This document shows, piece after piece, positions 9,108-19,093 of a stretch of 51,211 nt of DNA. The stretch is from JBFHDX01 sp041584475 (lineage in GTDB: Bacteria; Pseudomonadota; Alphaproteobacteria; UBA8366; JADFVY01), in assembly GCA_041584475.1 (NCBI GenBank), contig JBFHDX010000014.1, forward strand, positions 1 through 51,211. Direction: 5' to 3'. Both the position numbers and the translations under genes were made by a program. Position 1 is the first letter of the stretch. Every line of letters begins with the position of its first letter. The notes beneath the pieces are model-generated. The model did not search any database. It was not told the DNA's origin and worked only from the letters and a program-made list of their open reading frames with translations.

Positions 9108-9860
9108 CTAGCCCTTGCGAAAGATCGCGTTGGCGCCAAGCCCGGCGAGCACGGCGATCAGGATCGCCACCAGTCCGTAAAGCGCCGCATTGACCGTGGC
9201 GAAGCGAAAAATTTCCGCCAGCACCCCGATCTTGCTGACGTAGAGCGGCGTCGTCTGCGCGCTGATCACCTGCGCATCATCGACCAGGAAGACCTCGACG
9301 GTGTAAGTGCCTGTCGGCACATTGGTGGGAAAGACGACCTCGGTGCGGAACAGACGCGCGCTGAGCATGCTGACGGTGCCGACCGATCGCGCGTAGTGCC
9401 CCAGGCTCTTCTTTCGCCGAATCAGCGCCTCGCGGAATCGTTCCGCCTCGACACGGCTGATGCCGGCCAATGCCGGATGCAGTGGAAGGTCGAGGTGCTC
9501 GGTGCCGATCTGGTGGCGTTCGCGCAGCGAGTCCGGCAGCCAGTCGCCAAGCTCGCGTGTCGACATGACCTGGTAGAAGGCGGGAACGTTCACGAACGTC
9601 ACCTCGTCGCGGTTCATCCAGATCAGGCCCGCGGTCCTCTCCTTGCGCCGTACCGTGACCGTCTCGACCGGCCCGTAAACGACGACCACGACCTCTCCCT
9701 TGCCCTCGACCGCTCCGAAGAGCAGCAGGTCCGAACCTTCGAAACCGAGCGTGATCTTGACCAGGTGATCCGACAGGTCGGCGACGAGCGGCTGTGCCGA
9801 GGCGGGGACGGCCAGCAGCAGGAAGACGACCGTCGTCGCCGCTACTCGCCGGACTCGCAT
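9108..9860 (-). CDS. TIGR02186-family membrane-anchored protein
   Basis: A 250-residue protein with a signal peptide (cut after VPASAQ), a beta-rich extracytoplasmic region and one C-terminal membrane span (ALYGLVAILIAVLAGLGANA). It resembles the uncharacterised alphaproteobacterial TIGR02186 / PF09608 family (motifs GFEGSDLLLFGAVEG, WMNRDEVTFVNVPAFYQV, YTVEVFLV). Members are often next to TauE/SafE permeases, as here: its ATG shares one base with the tauE stop codon (TGATG). It may be an accessory of that transporter. No catalytic motif is visible and the function is unknown. Confidence 0.8.
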   Translation of the reverse strand: MRVRRVAATTVVFLLLAVPASAQPLVADLSDHLVKITLGFEGSDLLLFGAVEGKGEVVVVVYGPVETVTVRRKERTAGLIWMNRDEVTFVNVPAFYQVMSTRELGDWLPDSLRERHQIGTEHLDLPLHPALAGISRVEAERFREALIRRKKSLGHYARSVGTVSMLSARLFRTEVVFPTNVPTGTYTVEVFLVDDAQVISAQTTPLYVSKIGVLAEIFRFATVNAALYGLVAILIAVLAGLGANAIFRKG

Positions 9861-10780
9861 CAGTGACCTCCTCCGGTCGCCAGCGAGTAGAGGTCCTCAG
9901 GCGTTGCGACCAGATCGACGCCCAGTTTCACGCAAACGGCGATGACCATGGCGGCCAGCAGGAACCGCAGCTTCTCCCCCGGAAGCTTGGCACCCACGCG
10001 GGTGCCGAGCTGCGCTCCGATGACGCCGCCGACGATCAGGAAGAAGGCGAGGAGGATGTCGACGGCATGGTTCTGGTATGCCTGCAGGAAGGTGACGTTG
10101 GCGGTCACGAAGACGATCTGGAACAGCGATGTGCCGACGACCACCGAGGTCGGCATTCCGAGGACGTAGATCATGGCGGGAACCATGATGAAGCCGCCAC
10201 CGACACCCATGATCGCTGCCAGCACGCCGACCAGGGCGCCGACCGACAGGGGCAACAGCGCGCTGATATAGAGCTTCGAGCGCCGGAAGCGGATCTTGAA
10301 CGGCAGTCCGTGGAACCAGTGATGCTCGTGCAGTTTCCGCCGCGGCCCGCCGGGCACGCGGCTGCGCCGGATCGAGCGGAAGCTCTCGATGAGCATCAAG
10401 CCGCCGATTGTTCCCAGGAACACGACATAGGACATGCGGATGACGACGTCGATCTGGCCGGCACCCTTCAGCCATTTGAACAGCGCTACGCCGGCCGTCG
10501 ATCCGATAATGCCGCCGATCAGCAGGACGAATCCCATCTTCAGATCGACGTTGCCGCGGCGGAAATGCGCCAGCGCTCCCGACACGGACGACGCGACGAT
10601 CTGGTTGGCCTCGGTACCGACGGCGACCGGCGCCGGAATGCCGAGGAAGATGAGCAGCGGGGTCATCAGGAAACCACCGCCGACGCCGAATATCCCCGAC
10701 AACATGCCGACTCCCGCGCCCATGCCCAGGAGCAGGAAGACGTTTACCGAGATTTCGGCGATTGGCAGGTAGACATTCAT
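9860..10780 (-). CDS. TauE/SafE-family sulfite or anion exporter
   Basis: A 306-residue membrane protein with two homologous halves, each starting with the glycine-rich family motif: GMLSGIFGVGGGFLMTPLLI near residue 25 and GVLAAIMGVGGGFIMVPAMI in the second half. TauE/SafE proteins are predicted to export sulfite, sulfoacetate or related organic anions. An Arg/His-rich cytoplasmic loop lies between the halves. The start is the ATG at 10778-10780; an in-frame extension to 10894 is ignored because it lacks membrane character. It is coupled to the TIGR02186 gene and sits upstream of soeABC, so sulfite is a reasonable but unproven substrate. Confidence 0.85.
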   Translation of the reverse strand: MNVYLPIAEISVNVFLLLGMGAGVGMLSGIFGVGGGFLMTPLLIFLGIPAPVAVGTEANQIVASSVSGALAHFRRGNVDLKMGFVLLIGGIIGSTAGVALFKWLKGAGQIDVVIRMSYVVFLGTIGGLMLIESFRSIRRSRVPGGPRRKLHEHHWFHGLPFKIRFRRSKLYISALLPLSVGALVGVLAAIMGVGGGFIMVPAMIYVLGMPTSVVVGTSLFQIVFVTANVTFLQAYQNHAVDILLAFFLIVGGVIGAQLGTRVGAKLPGEKLRFLLAAMVIAVCVKLGVDLVATPEDLYSLATGGGH

Positions 10781-11015
10781 CGACCGATCCGGAGCTCTCG
10801 CACGCACGCATCCGGATCGCAGGACAATAGCCAAGCCCCTGAGCCAGAGGGTATTCGGTCCGGTCGGCTCATCCGATCTGCATTTCCCCGGCAAACATGG
10901 GCAGGCACGCCGCCCTTGCCATTACTGGCGACCGATCTGCGGGCCCGAACGGTGTCCTGTCGCCGCCATCGTCGATGATGTACAGCAAGCTCTAGCCGGG
11001 ATTGCCGTGCCGCGC

Positions 11016-11031
11016 AATGGGTCGACCCATT
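11016..11031. repeat. 16-bp perfect palindrome, possible operator
   Basis: AATGGGTCGACCCATT is a perfect 16-bp palindrome in the 293-bp gap upstream of the tauE start and just past the end of the TAXI gene. By chance about one perfect 16-mer palindrome is expected in a window this size, so the intergenic position is the main argument. It could be a repressor site for the tauE-TIGR02186 pair. Confidence 0.35.
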
Positions 11032-11073
11032 ACAGCAGCGATTTTCGCCCGGTCGGCGGCACGCCGGGGCGAT

Positions 11074-12096
11074 CTAGTCGAGAAAGCCGTTTTCGCGATA
11101 GTACCTCTCGGCCCCGGCATGAAGCGGCACCGCGAGCCCGTCGAGGGCCGTGTCGCGACGGATGAAGCGTCCCCTCGGGTGGCCGGCATCCAACAGCCCC
11201 CGGTTGGCCTCGTGCCACAGCGATCCGGTGATCGCGTGCACGAGGTCTTCGTCGATGCTCACATCGACCAGCCACACCGCACGCACGCTCAGGGTCGGGA
11301 TTTCGCCTACGCCTTCGTAGCTGCCCGCCGTGATCGCCGACAGGGCGAAGAAGGGATGGGCACCGACGATCTCCGTCGCCGTCTTCAGATTGATCGGCAA
11401 CAGATCGATGGCCACACGCTCGGAGAGCTGCGTCACGGCGATGACGGGCGAGCCCGAAACGTGGAAGAAGGCGTCGATTTCACTGCGTTCAAGCCTGTCC
11501 GCGGCGTTCCCCGGCCGCTCGAATGACGGCTGGATGTCCGCAAGGCCGATGCCGTAATGTTCGAGGATGATCTCGGCCTCAACCCGCGTGCCCGAGTCCT
11601 GCTCGCCGAGAGATACCCGCTTGCCGCGCAGGTCCTCGATCGCCCGGATGCCCGAATCGCGACGCACGACGATGTGCACGTCCTCGGGATAGAGGCTCGC
11701 GATCGACCTCAGGTTGACCAGCGGCGGCTGACCTTTGAAGATCCCGGTCCCGCTGTATGCCCAACTGGCGACGTCGGACTGGCTGAGCGCCGATTGCAGA
11801 TCTCGGGGACCCAGCCGGCGGACGTTCTCGAGCGATCCCTGGGTCGATTGTGCAACGGCGATCAACCCCGGCACACCACAGCTACCGCCGCGATCACACG
11901 GGCGCGACCCAGGCGGGTTGCTGATGACGTTTGCGATCAACGCGCCGATCGGAAAATAGGTGCCGCCCGTGGCGGCGGTGCCGATCGTAAAGAAGCGGAT
12001 CTCGGACTGCGCGGTCGCAAGGGAGGACACGCCCGCGGATATCAAGAGGGCCGCCACCGCTGCCAATGTTCTGGATTTGTCGAGTCTGCCCCGCAC
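11074..12096 (-). CDS. TAXI-family TRAP transporter solute-binding protein
   Basis: A 340-residue periplasmic binding protein with a Sec signal peptide ending near SSLATAQ. It is followed by the TAXI-family motif FFTIGTAATGGTYFPIGALI, then LIAVAQSTQGSLENV and DLRGKRVSLGEQDSGTRVEAE. The family captures small carboxylates such as glutamate or 2-oxoglutarate for TRAP transporters. No DctQ/DctM-type membrane subunits are adjacent, so it is an orphan receptor here. The GTG start at 12094-12096 follows GGGAGG at a 7-base spacing. The ligand cannot be predicted. Confidence 0.88.
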   Translation of the reverse strand: MRGRLDKSRTLAAVAALLISAGVSSLATAQSEIRFFTIGTAATGGTYFPIGALIANVISNPPGSRPCDRGGSCGVPGLIAVAQSTQGSLENVRRLGPRDLQSALSQSDVASWAYSGTGIFKGQPPLVNLRSIASLYPEDVHIVVRRDSGIRAIEDLRGKRVSLGEQDSGTRVEAEIILEHYGIGLADIQPSFERPGNAADRLERSEIDAFFHVSGSPVIAVTQLSERVAIDLLPINLKTATEIVGAHPFFALSAITAGSYEGVGEIPTLSVRAVWLVDVSIDEDLVHAITGSLWHEANRGLLDAGHPRGRFIRRDTALDGLAVPLHAGAERYYRENGFLD

Positions 12097-12122
12097 CGAC
12101 TGCCCTCCCGTTCGATAGATCA

Positions 12123-12144
12123 GATCATGCTAATATGATCATGC
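12123..12144. promoter_or_regulatory. GATCATGC repeats, likely operator of the TAXI gene
   Basis: Directly upstream of the TAXI gene, GATCAT-GCTAAT-ATGATC forms an inverted repeat at 12123-12140. GATCATGC occurs twice as a direct repeat (12123-12130 and 12137-12144). The minus strand also contains TATTAG within this element, so a regulator bound here would overlap the probable -10 region. Confidence 0.45.
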
Positions 12145-12199
12145 GATCACGGCGAGACGAAGGCAAGCTTCCGTGTCCGAATCGCCGAAGTTTGATGCG

Positions 12200-13165
12200 T
12201 CAGGTTTCCTTGACATACGGCTTGCCGAGTGACCTGGGTGCGACGGCCTTGCCGACGAACAGTGCCAGCACCACGATGGTCAGCAGATAGGGCAGCGCCT
12301 GCACGGCCTGATCCGGAACTTCGCCGAGGAGAGCGCTTCCCTGCATGCGGGCGGCGAAGGCATCGAAGAATCCGAACAACAGGCACGCGAACATTGTCTG
12401 TACGGGCCGCCATTTGCCGAATATCAAGGCTGCCAGCGCGATAAATCCCTTGCCCGCTGTCATGTCCGAGGCGAAACCGGCGCCATGTCCCGTCGAGAGA
12501 TAGGCCCCCGCGATGCCGCACAACGCGCCGCTGATTGCGGCTGCCGAATACTGGATCCGCGGCACCGAGATGCCGGCCGTCTCGACCGCCTGCGGATTCT
12601 CGCCCACTGACCTCAGGCGAAGGCCGAACGGTGTCTTATAGAGCACGAACCAGGTGGCGGGTACGGCGAGCAGGGCGAGATAGACCAGGATGTTGTGTCC
12701 GCTGATGACGCCGCTGTATATCGGGCCGAGGACAGGGACGTCCGCGAGGGCTTCGGCGCCCGGCCAGTTGATCGGCGTGAACCTGGCGTCCCGCGAGAGA
12801 ACCGGCGTGCGACCGCCGGCGGCATACCACGAAACCGCGAGCAGGCCGGTCAATCCCGAGGCGACGACCGTGATCGCCACGCCGGAGACAACTTGGTTGC
12901 CCTTGCCGGTGATGCAGGCGAAGCCGTGCAGAAGGCCGAAAGCCACCGACATCAGTATCGCCGCGACCAGACCGAACAGGGGCCAGCCGGTGGCGGCTGC
13001 GACGACCGCGGCTGCGAACGCGCCGACGAGCATCTTGCCCTCGAGGCCGAGATCGAGAATCCCGGCGCGCTCGGAATAGAGCCCGGCAAGCGCCGCCAAT
13101 ATCAGTGGAGCGGCGACGCGAAGGGTGGCCCCGAATGTCAGGATGAGAAGCTCGATCTGGTCCAA
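12200..13165 (-). CDS. BMP-type ABC transporter permease 2
   Basis: A 321-residue permease of the branched-chain amino acid/BMP superfamily. It has about eight membrane spans and the conserved stretches SERAGILDLGLEGKMLVGAF and VGENPQAVETAGISVPRIQY typical of the second permease of BMP (nucleoside-type) importers. I place the start at TTG 13163-13165, 14 bp after the upstream permease stop and 10 bases after an AGGAG. The longer open frame overlaps permease 1 and looks non-coding. It should pair with permease 1 and the double ATPase. Confidence 0.85.
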   Translation of the reverse strand: MDQIELLILTFGATLRVAAPLILAALAGLYSERAGILDLGLEGKMLVGAFAAAVVAAATGWPLFGLVAAILMSVAFGLLHGFACITGKGNQVVSGVAITVVASGLTGLLAVSWYAAGGRTPVLSRDARFTPINWPGAEALADVPVLGPIYSGVISGHNILVYLALLAVPATWFVLYKTPFGLRLRSVGENPQAVETAGISVPRIQYSAAAISGALCGIAGAYLSTGHGAGFASDMTAGKGFIALAALIFGKWRPVQTMFACLLFGFFDAFAARMQGSALLGEVPDQAVQALPYLLTIVVLALFVGKAVAPRSLGKPYVKET

Positions 13166-13178
13166 GGCTCGCGGTCTC

Positions 13179-14660
13179 CTAATCGTCGTCGTCGCGCTCG
13201 ACCCTGACGCGAATCTTCGGTAGGCGCGGAAGCCGCGGCAGGCGCGGAAGCCAGCGCCGTCGCCTGCGTGGGGGCGGCTCCGGATCGGGTTGCTCCGGCA
13301 GTTGGCCGTATTTGCGCAGATGCTCGAGGAACTCGGCCTCGCCACGCATCCGCGCCTTTTCCTGGGCGACGTATGCATCGAGGTAGATTTCCGGCTCCGC
13401 TTCTTCGGTTACCGCCGGCGCCGGTCGTTCCTTGGCGGTCCGTTGCGCCTGCTGAGCCCGAGCCGCGCGACGGCGCTGGTGAGCCGCGCGCAGACGTTCA
13501 CGCTGGCGTCGCAAGGCGTCGCGCGCTTCGTGACGCCGGTGCCAGGCCGTCGCAACGTGTGGCCGGAAGATGGTCGACAGGGCGCCGCTGAACAGGATGA
13601 CCAGACCCTGAATCAACACGAGCATCTCGCGCGGGATCGCCGGCAGTTCGAAGGACAGCTCCGAGCCGCCTTGGTAGAGGCCCCCGAACAACAGGGCGGC
13701 AAGGCAGATGCCGAGGGGATGGTTGCGTCCCATCAGCGCCACGGCGACTCCGACGAGGCCGTACCCGCCGACAAAGTTGAGCGTGAGGCGATGTTGCGAG
13801 CCCATGAGCTCGTTCACCGCGAGGAGCCCTGCCAGACCACCCGAGATCGCCATCGCCACCATGATGACCCGCACGGGTGAAATGCCGGCGTAGACGGCGG
13901 CGAGATGATCCTTGCCGACGACCCTGATTTCGTAGCCGATCGCGGTCTGCCAGATCACGAACCAGACGAGGAAGCAGCAGGCGAGTGCCAGGACGGCCGA
14001 CACGTTCAGCGGCGACGCGGCGATGCTGTAACCGAAATGCTTTGCCACATCGTGTATCAACGGAAGCCACGTCGTCGCAGCGAATTCGCGGGTTTCGGCG
14101 GAGGACTGCTCGGCATCGGCGAAGACGTTGAGCAACAGGTATGACATCACCGCCGCCGCCAGGAAATTGAACATGATGCTGGTGATCACGATATGGCTGC
14201 CGCGTGCGCCCTGCAGGTATCCCGGTATCAGCCCCCATATCGCGCCGAACAGGACGCCGCCGGCGATCGCGACGGGAAGCACGAAGATCGGCGGCAGGAA
14301 ACCGAAATTCAGACAAACGACCGCGACCCCGAGCCCACCGATATAGGCCTGTCCCTCGCCGCCGAGGTTGAGCAGACCGCAATGGAAGGCGACGGCCACG
14401 GCTAGGCCGGTAAAGATGAAGCTGGTGGTGTAGAACAGCGTGTAGCCCAGGGCCTCCTGATAACCGATGGCACCGCTGATCAGGTAGCGAACCGCGGAGA
14501 CCGGGTTTTCGCCCAGCATCATGATGATGACCGCGCTCACCGCCAGTGCCGCCGCAACGTTCACCGTCGGCATGATGAGCACGTCGATCCAGCGCGGCAG
14601 GTCGAGCGCGATATCCTCCTCGACGATCTCGGGCTCGAGATCTTGCAACGCTTCGCTCAT
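13179..14660 (-). CDS. BMP-type ABC transporter permease 1 with Arg-rich tail
   Basis: Residues up to about 365 form a normal permease: multiple membrane spans, FHCGLLNLGGEGQAYIGGLG and VVGKDHLAAVYAGISPVRVI, as in the first permease of BMP-type importers. The remaining roughly 125 residues are an extension. It starts with an Arg/Ala-rich helical stretch (ARDALRRQRERLRAAHQ), then an acidic linker, then poly-Arg, three RLP repeats and a terminal DDDD. Family members usually end soon after the last membrane span. The tail is predicted cytoplasmic and may bind nucleic acid, membrane lipid or the ATPase. Start chosen at ATG 14658-14660, 17 bp after the ATPase stop. Confidence 0.85.
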   Translation of the reverse strand: MSEALQDLEPEIVEEDIALDLPRWIDVLIMPTVNVAAALAVSAVIIMMLGENPVSAVRYLISGAIGYQEALGYTLFYTTSFIFTGLAVAVAFHCGLLNLGGEGQAYIGGLGVAVVCLNFGFLPPIFVLPVAIAGGVLFGAIWGLIPGYLQGARGSHIVITSIMFNFLAAAVMSYLLLNVFADAEQSSAETREFAATTWLPLIHDVAKHFGYSIAASPLNVSAVLALACCFLVWFVIWQTAIGYEIRVVGKDHLAAVYAGISPVRVIMVAMAISGGLAGLLAVNELMGSQHRLTLNFVGGYGLVGVAVALMGRNHPLGICLAALLFGGLYQGGSELSFELPAIPREMLVLIQGLVILFSGALSTIFRPHVATAWHRRHEARDALRRQRERLRAAHQRRRAARAQQAQRTAKERPAPAVTEEAEPEIYLDAYVAQEKARMRGEAEFLEHLRKYGQLPEQPDPEPPPRRRRRWLPRLPRLPRLPKIRVRVERDDDD

Positions 14661-14676
14661 CGGAGCAGACCGTCCA

Positions 14677-16296
<1,620 letters not shown>

Positions 16297-16369
16297 TTGC
16301 TTTCGACCGACGCAGCGAGACCAACGAATCGCCGGACCCCGCCGCCGAGGGGGCCGTGACTCGCGTCCA

Positions 16370-16396
16370 TTTCTTAGCGCCAGTTGGGCTAAGAAA
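16370..16396. repeat. 9-bp perfect inverted repeat between BMP gene and ATPase
   Basis: TTTCTTAGC (16370-16378) and GCTAAGAAA (16388-16396) are exact inverted copies separated by 9 bases. They lie in the 128-bp gap between the binding-protein gene and the ATPase gene, transcribed right to left. The element could be an intercistronic hairpin that keeps the binding-protein mRNA more abundant, or a repressor operator. It is AT-rich compared with its surroundings. Confidence 0.45.
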
Positions 16397-16424
16397 GGAT
16401 TAATCGACAGGATTCAGGTGGAAA

Positions 16425-17438
16425 TCATGCCGGACATTTTCCGGCCTTGGTGTAATCGGCGACCTTAATATTGCCGTTGCTGATTCCGGTCTTGATCTGG
16501 TTCATCAGATTTCTCGACGCTTCGGGTACGAGGCCCGCATTGTTCTCGTCCAGCGCCCAGTCGATGCCACGCTCCTTGATGCCGAGCGAGAGAATGCCCG
16601 GCTGCCAAGTGCCGTCGGCTGCCGTCTTGAACACGTTGAAGGTGGCGAGATCGACCCGCCGGATCATCGATGTCAGAATCGATCCTGGATGCAGGCCGTT
16701 CTGGTTGAACTCGTGCCCGATGCCGAGCCTTCCCGCGTCGGCCGCTGCCTGAAGAACGCCGAGGCCGGTTCCCGCGGCGGCGTGGAATACGACATCGACG
16801 CCGCGGTCGAACTGGGCCTTCGCGAGCTCTGCCCCTTTGATCGGATCGGTCCACGCGGCCGGCGTCGTGCCCGTCATGTTCTGCAGGACCGTTGCGTTCG
16901 CGTTGCCGTACTTGACGCCCTGAACGAACCCGCAGGCGGTGCGCCGCACTCGCGGCACTTCCATGCCGCCGACGAAGCCGACCTTGCCGGTCCGCGAGCT
17001 GAGCGCAGCCAGCACGCCGACGATGAACGCGCCTTCCTCGTCGCGGAACACGATGGACTGAACGTTCGGCAGATTGACGACGGCATCGATTATGGCAAAA
17101 CGGGTGCCGGGGAATTCCGCCGCGACACGCTGCAGTGCCGGGGCGTTCGCCGGTCCCGCCGCCAGAATCGGATCGTCGCCGCGGCGGGCCATGTTGCGCA
17201 GCGCCTGTTCGCGCTGCGTCTCGGTCGTCACCTCGAATTCGCGGAATTCGACGCCATTTGCACGAGCAAACTGTGCGATGCCGCTGGCGACCGCTTCGTT
17301 GCGCGACTTGTCGAATTTGCCGCCGATATCGTACAGGACGGCCGGTTGAATCGGCGTCTGACCGCTCGCCGCTGTGGCCGGCAACACCGAGGCAAGCGCC
17401 AATGCCGCAGCCACTGCCAGCGCGGGGCGGATCGTCAC
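16425..17438 (-). CDS. BMP-family ABC transporter substrate-binding protein
   Basis: A 337-residue secreted binding protein. After a signal peptide (about residues 1-32, ending VLPATAASGQ) come the BMP motifs AVLYDIGGKFDKSRNEAV, FAIIDAVV, GAFIVGVLAALSS, KVGFVGGMEVP and VVFHAAAGTGLGVLQAA. There is no lipobox cysteine, so it is likely soluble in the periplasm rather than a lipoprotein. The GTG start at 17436-17438 is chosen because it begins a clean signal peptide; the frame is open further upstream but overlaps rraA on the same strand. It heads the importer gene set. Family ligands are usually nucleosides or purines. Confidence 0.85.
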   Translation of the reverse strand: MTIRPALAVAAALALASVLPATAASGQTPIQPAVLYDIGGKFDKSRNEAVASGIAQFARANGVEFREFEVTTETQREQALRNMARRGDDPILAAGPANAPALQRVAAEFPGTRFAIIDAVVNLPNVQSIVFRDEEGAFIVGVLAALSSRTGKVGFVGGMEVPRVRRTACGFVQGVKYGNANATVLQNMTGTTPAAWTDPIKGAELAKAQFDRGVDVVFHAAAGTGLGVLQAAADAGRLGIGHEFNQNGLHPGSILTSMIRRVDLATFNVFKTAADGTWQPGILSLGIKERGIDWALDENNAGLVPEASRNLMNQIKTGISNGNIKVADYTKAGKCPA

Positions 17439-17617
17439 GCTGATCCGGTCCGCGAGCGAACGCGCGCCGTACGGCAGATGCGTTCCCGATTCATGGCACA
17501 ACCATCCCACAAAGCGCCGTGCCGGAGCAAGTCGCCGCGCCAGCAGATGCGCAACGGCCCTTCGATCGGTCGCGATCCCGAATTCGGCTGCCGCTCCCGG
17601 ACCTGCCGGGGCGACGG

Positions 17618-18289
17618 TCAATCCTGCTCGCCTATGACATCCGGCTCGGGCAGGCCGAGCAGATCGACCGTCGTGCGGCCGTCGGCGATCTCCGCAAACC
17701 AGCGTTCTTCGCGCTCGACGGCCTCCTGGACGGCATCGAGTACCTTTTCCGCCGCCGCCAGCGGCACGACTGCCACCCCATCGTCGTCGCCGACGACCAG
17801 ATCGCCGGGTGCGACGGCAACGCCGCCGACCGAGACGATCCCGTCGATGGTTCCGCCGAAACCCTTGTGCGGGCCGCGCGGGACGACCGCCCTGCAGAAC
17901 ATCGGAAATCCGAGCGCGCGTATCGCGGCGGCGTCGCGCGTCGCGCCATCCAGGACGATTCCCGCGATTCCCTGTTTGATCGCGGCTCGCGACATGACCT
18001 CGCCCCAGACCGCGACATCCTCCACCGCCGCCGCATCGATCACCAGAATCTCGCCGGCGCGGGCGCGCGGGATCGCGGCGTGGATGATCGCGTTGTCGCC
18101 GGCCATCGTCGATACTGTCCGGGCCTGACCGCAAAGTCGCATCCCGGGTGCCAGCGGTTTGATGGCGGCCACCATGACACGCTCACGGTTCAGGGCGTCG
18201 CCGACCACACTGGCGGCAATTCCGCGGTACGACTCGAGTATCGCGGCGGGCAGAACGGGGAACCTGCGGTCGTAGCGGCGAAGGGCCAT
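17618..18289 (-). CDS. RraA-like aldolase/lyase family protein
   Basis: A 223-residue protein of the RraA / 4-hydroxy-4-methyl-2-oxoglutarate aldolase family. The metal and substrate-binding core GIVLDGATRDAAAIRALGFP carries the conserved Asp and Arg. It is preceded by GEVMSRAAIKQGIAG and followed by VVPRGPHKGF. Enzymatic members cleave 2-oxo acids (for example carboxy-hydroxy-oxoadipate to pyruvate and oxaloacetate). It lies 180 bp upstream of the BMP binding protein on the same strand, suggesting it may process the imported compound. A strong GAGGA precedes the ATG at 18287-18289. True RraA (RNase E inhibitor) is less likely given the transporter context. Confidence 0.8.
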   Translation of the reverse strand: MALRRYDRRFPVLPAAILESYRGIAASVVGDALNRERVMVAAIKPLAPGMRLCGQARTVSTMAGDNAIIHAAIPRARAGEILVIDAAAVEDVAVWGEVMSRAAIKQGIAGIVLDGATRDAAAIRALGFPMFCRAVVPRGPHKGFGGTIDGIVSVGGVAVAPGDLVVGDDDGVAVVPLAAAEKVLDAVQEAVEREERWFAEIADGRTTVDLLGLPEPDVIGEQD

Positions 18290-18352
18290 GGTCAGTCCTC
18301 GGTTTAGCGGCTTGTGCCGGCCGGCAACGTGGCGCGACCGCGCAGTCCAGTG

Positions 18353-19093
18353 TCAAGATCCCGACGCGGTGCGCCGTCCGCATTCGGGCCGCGTGGATGC
18401 GCCGCGCTCGCGATCGATGGTACAGCGCAGCCGATCCACGACATCCTCGATCCAGGGCGCATCGCGTTCGGTTCTCGTCAAGCCGAGCGAAACTTCGTCG
18501 ATGACGCGCGCTGGACGACCACCGAGCACGATGACGCGATCCGCCAGTTCCGCAGCCTCTACGAGATTATGCGTCACCATCAGCACGGTCCAGCGGTGCT
18601 GGCGCCACAGCCGCAGCACCAGTGCGCGAAGCTCGTCGGCACCCGTCTGGTCGAGCGACACGAATGGTTCATCCATCAGCAGTAGCTGGGGCTCGATTGC
18701 AAGCGCACGGGCGAGAGCGGCGCGTCGCGCCATGCCCATCGAGAGCGTGCCCGGAAAATCGTCGGCCGAGGCCGCCATACCGACCATGGAAAGCGCATCG
18801 CGGGCGCGCTCGCCGATGTCTCCGCGTCGCGGCAAGGCGAGCCTCACATTGTCGATGACCGAACGCCACGGCAACAGTCGGGGATCCTGGAAGACGAAGC
18901 CCAGCGCGGCATCTCCGGAAATCTCGCCGACCCAGTCGCGATCGAGCCCGGCGAGGATGCGCAGCAGGGTCGTCTTGCCGCAGCCCGAAGCCCCGGTGAG
19001 AACCGCGAATTCGCCTTCCGGAAGCTCGATCGTGACGTTACGTAGAATTTCCGCCTTCCCGTAACGCTTGGAGTGCACTGCAACCCTCAGCAT
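18353..19093 (-). CDS. Orphan ABC transporter ATPase, nitrate/sulfonate type
   Basis: A 246-residue ATPase resembling TauB/SsuB/NrtD. It has Walker A GASGCGKTT, Q-loop region GFVFQDPRLLPWRSVIDNV, Walker B LLLMDEPFVSLD and the switch His in VTHNLVEAAEL. The signature motif reads LSMGMARRAALARAL where LSGGMRQRVALARA is usual, so both the second Gly position and the Gln are changed. No permease or binding protein of this type is next to it. It ends about 60 bp upstream of rraA on the same strand and may be co-transcribed with the BMP set. Whether it is active is uncertain. Confidence 0.85.
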   Translation of the reverse strand: MLRVAVHSKRYGKAEILRNVTIELPEGEFAVLTGASGCGKTTLLRILAGLDRDWVGEISGDAALGFVFQDPRLLPWRSVIDNVRLALPRRGDIGERARDALSMVGMAASADDFPGTLSMGMARRAALARALAIEPQLLLMDEPFVSLDQTGADELRALVLRLWRQHRWTVLMVTHNLVEAAELADRVIVLGGRPARVIDEVSLGLTRTERDAPWIEDVVDRLRCTIDRERGASTRPECGRRTASGS

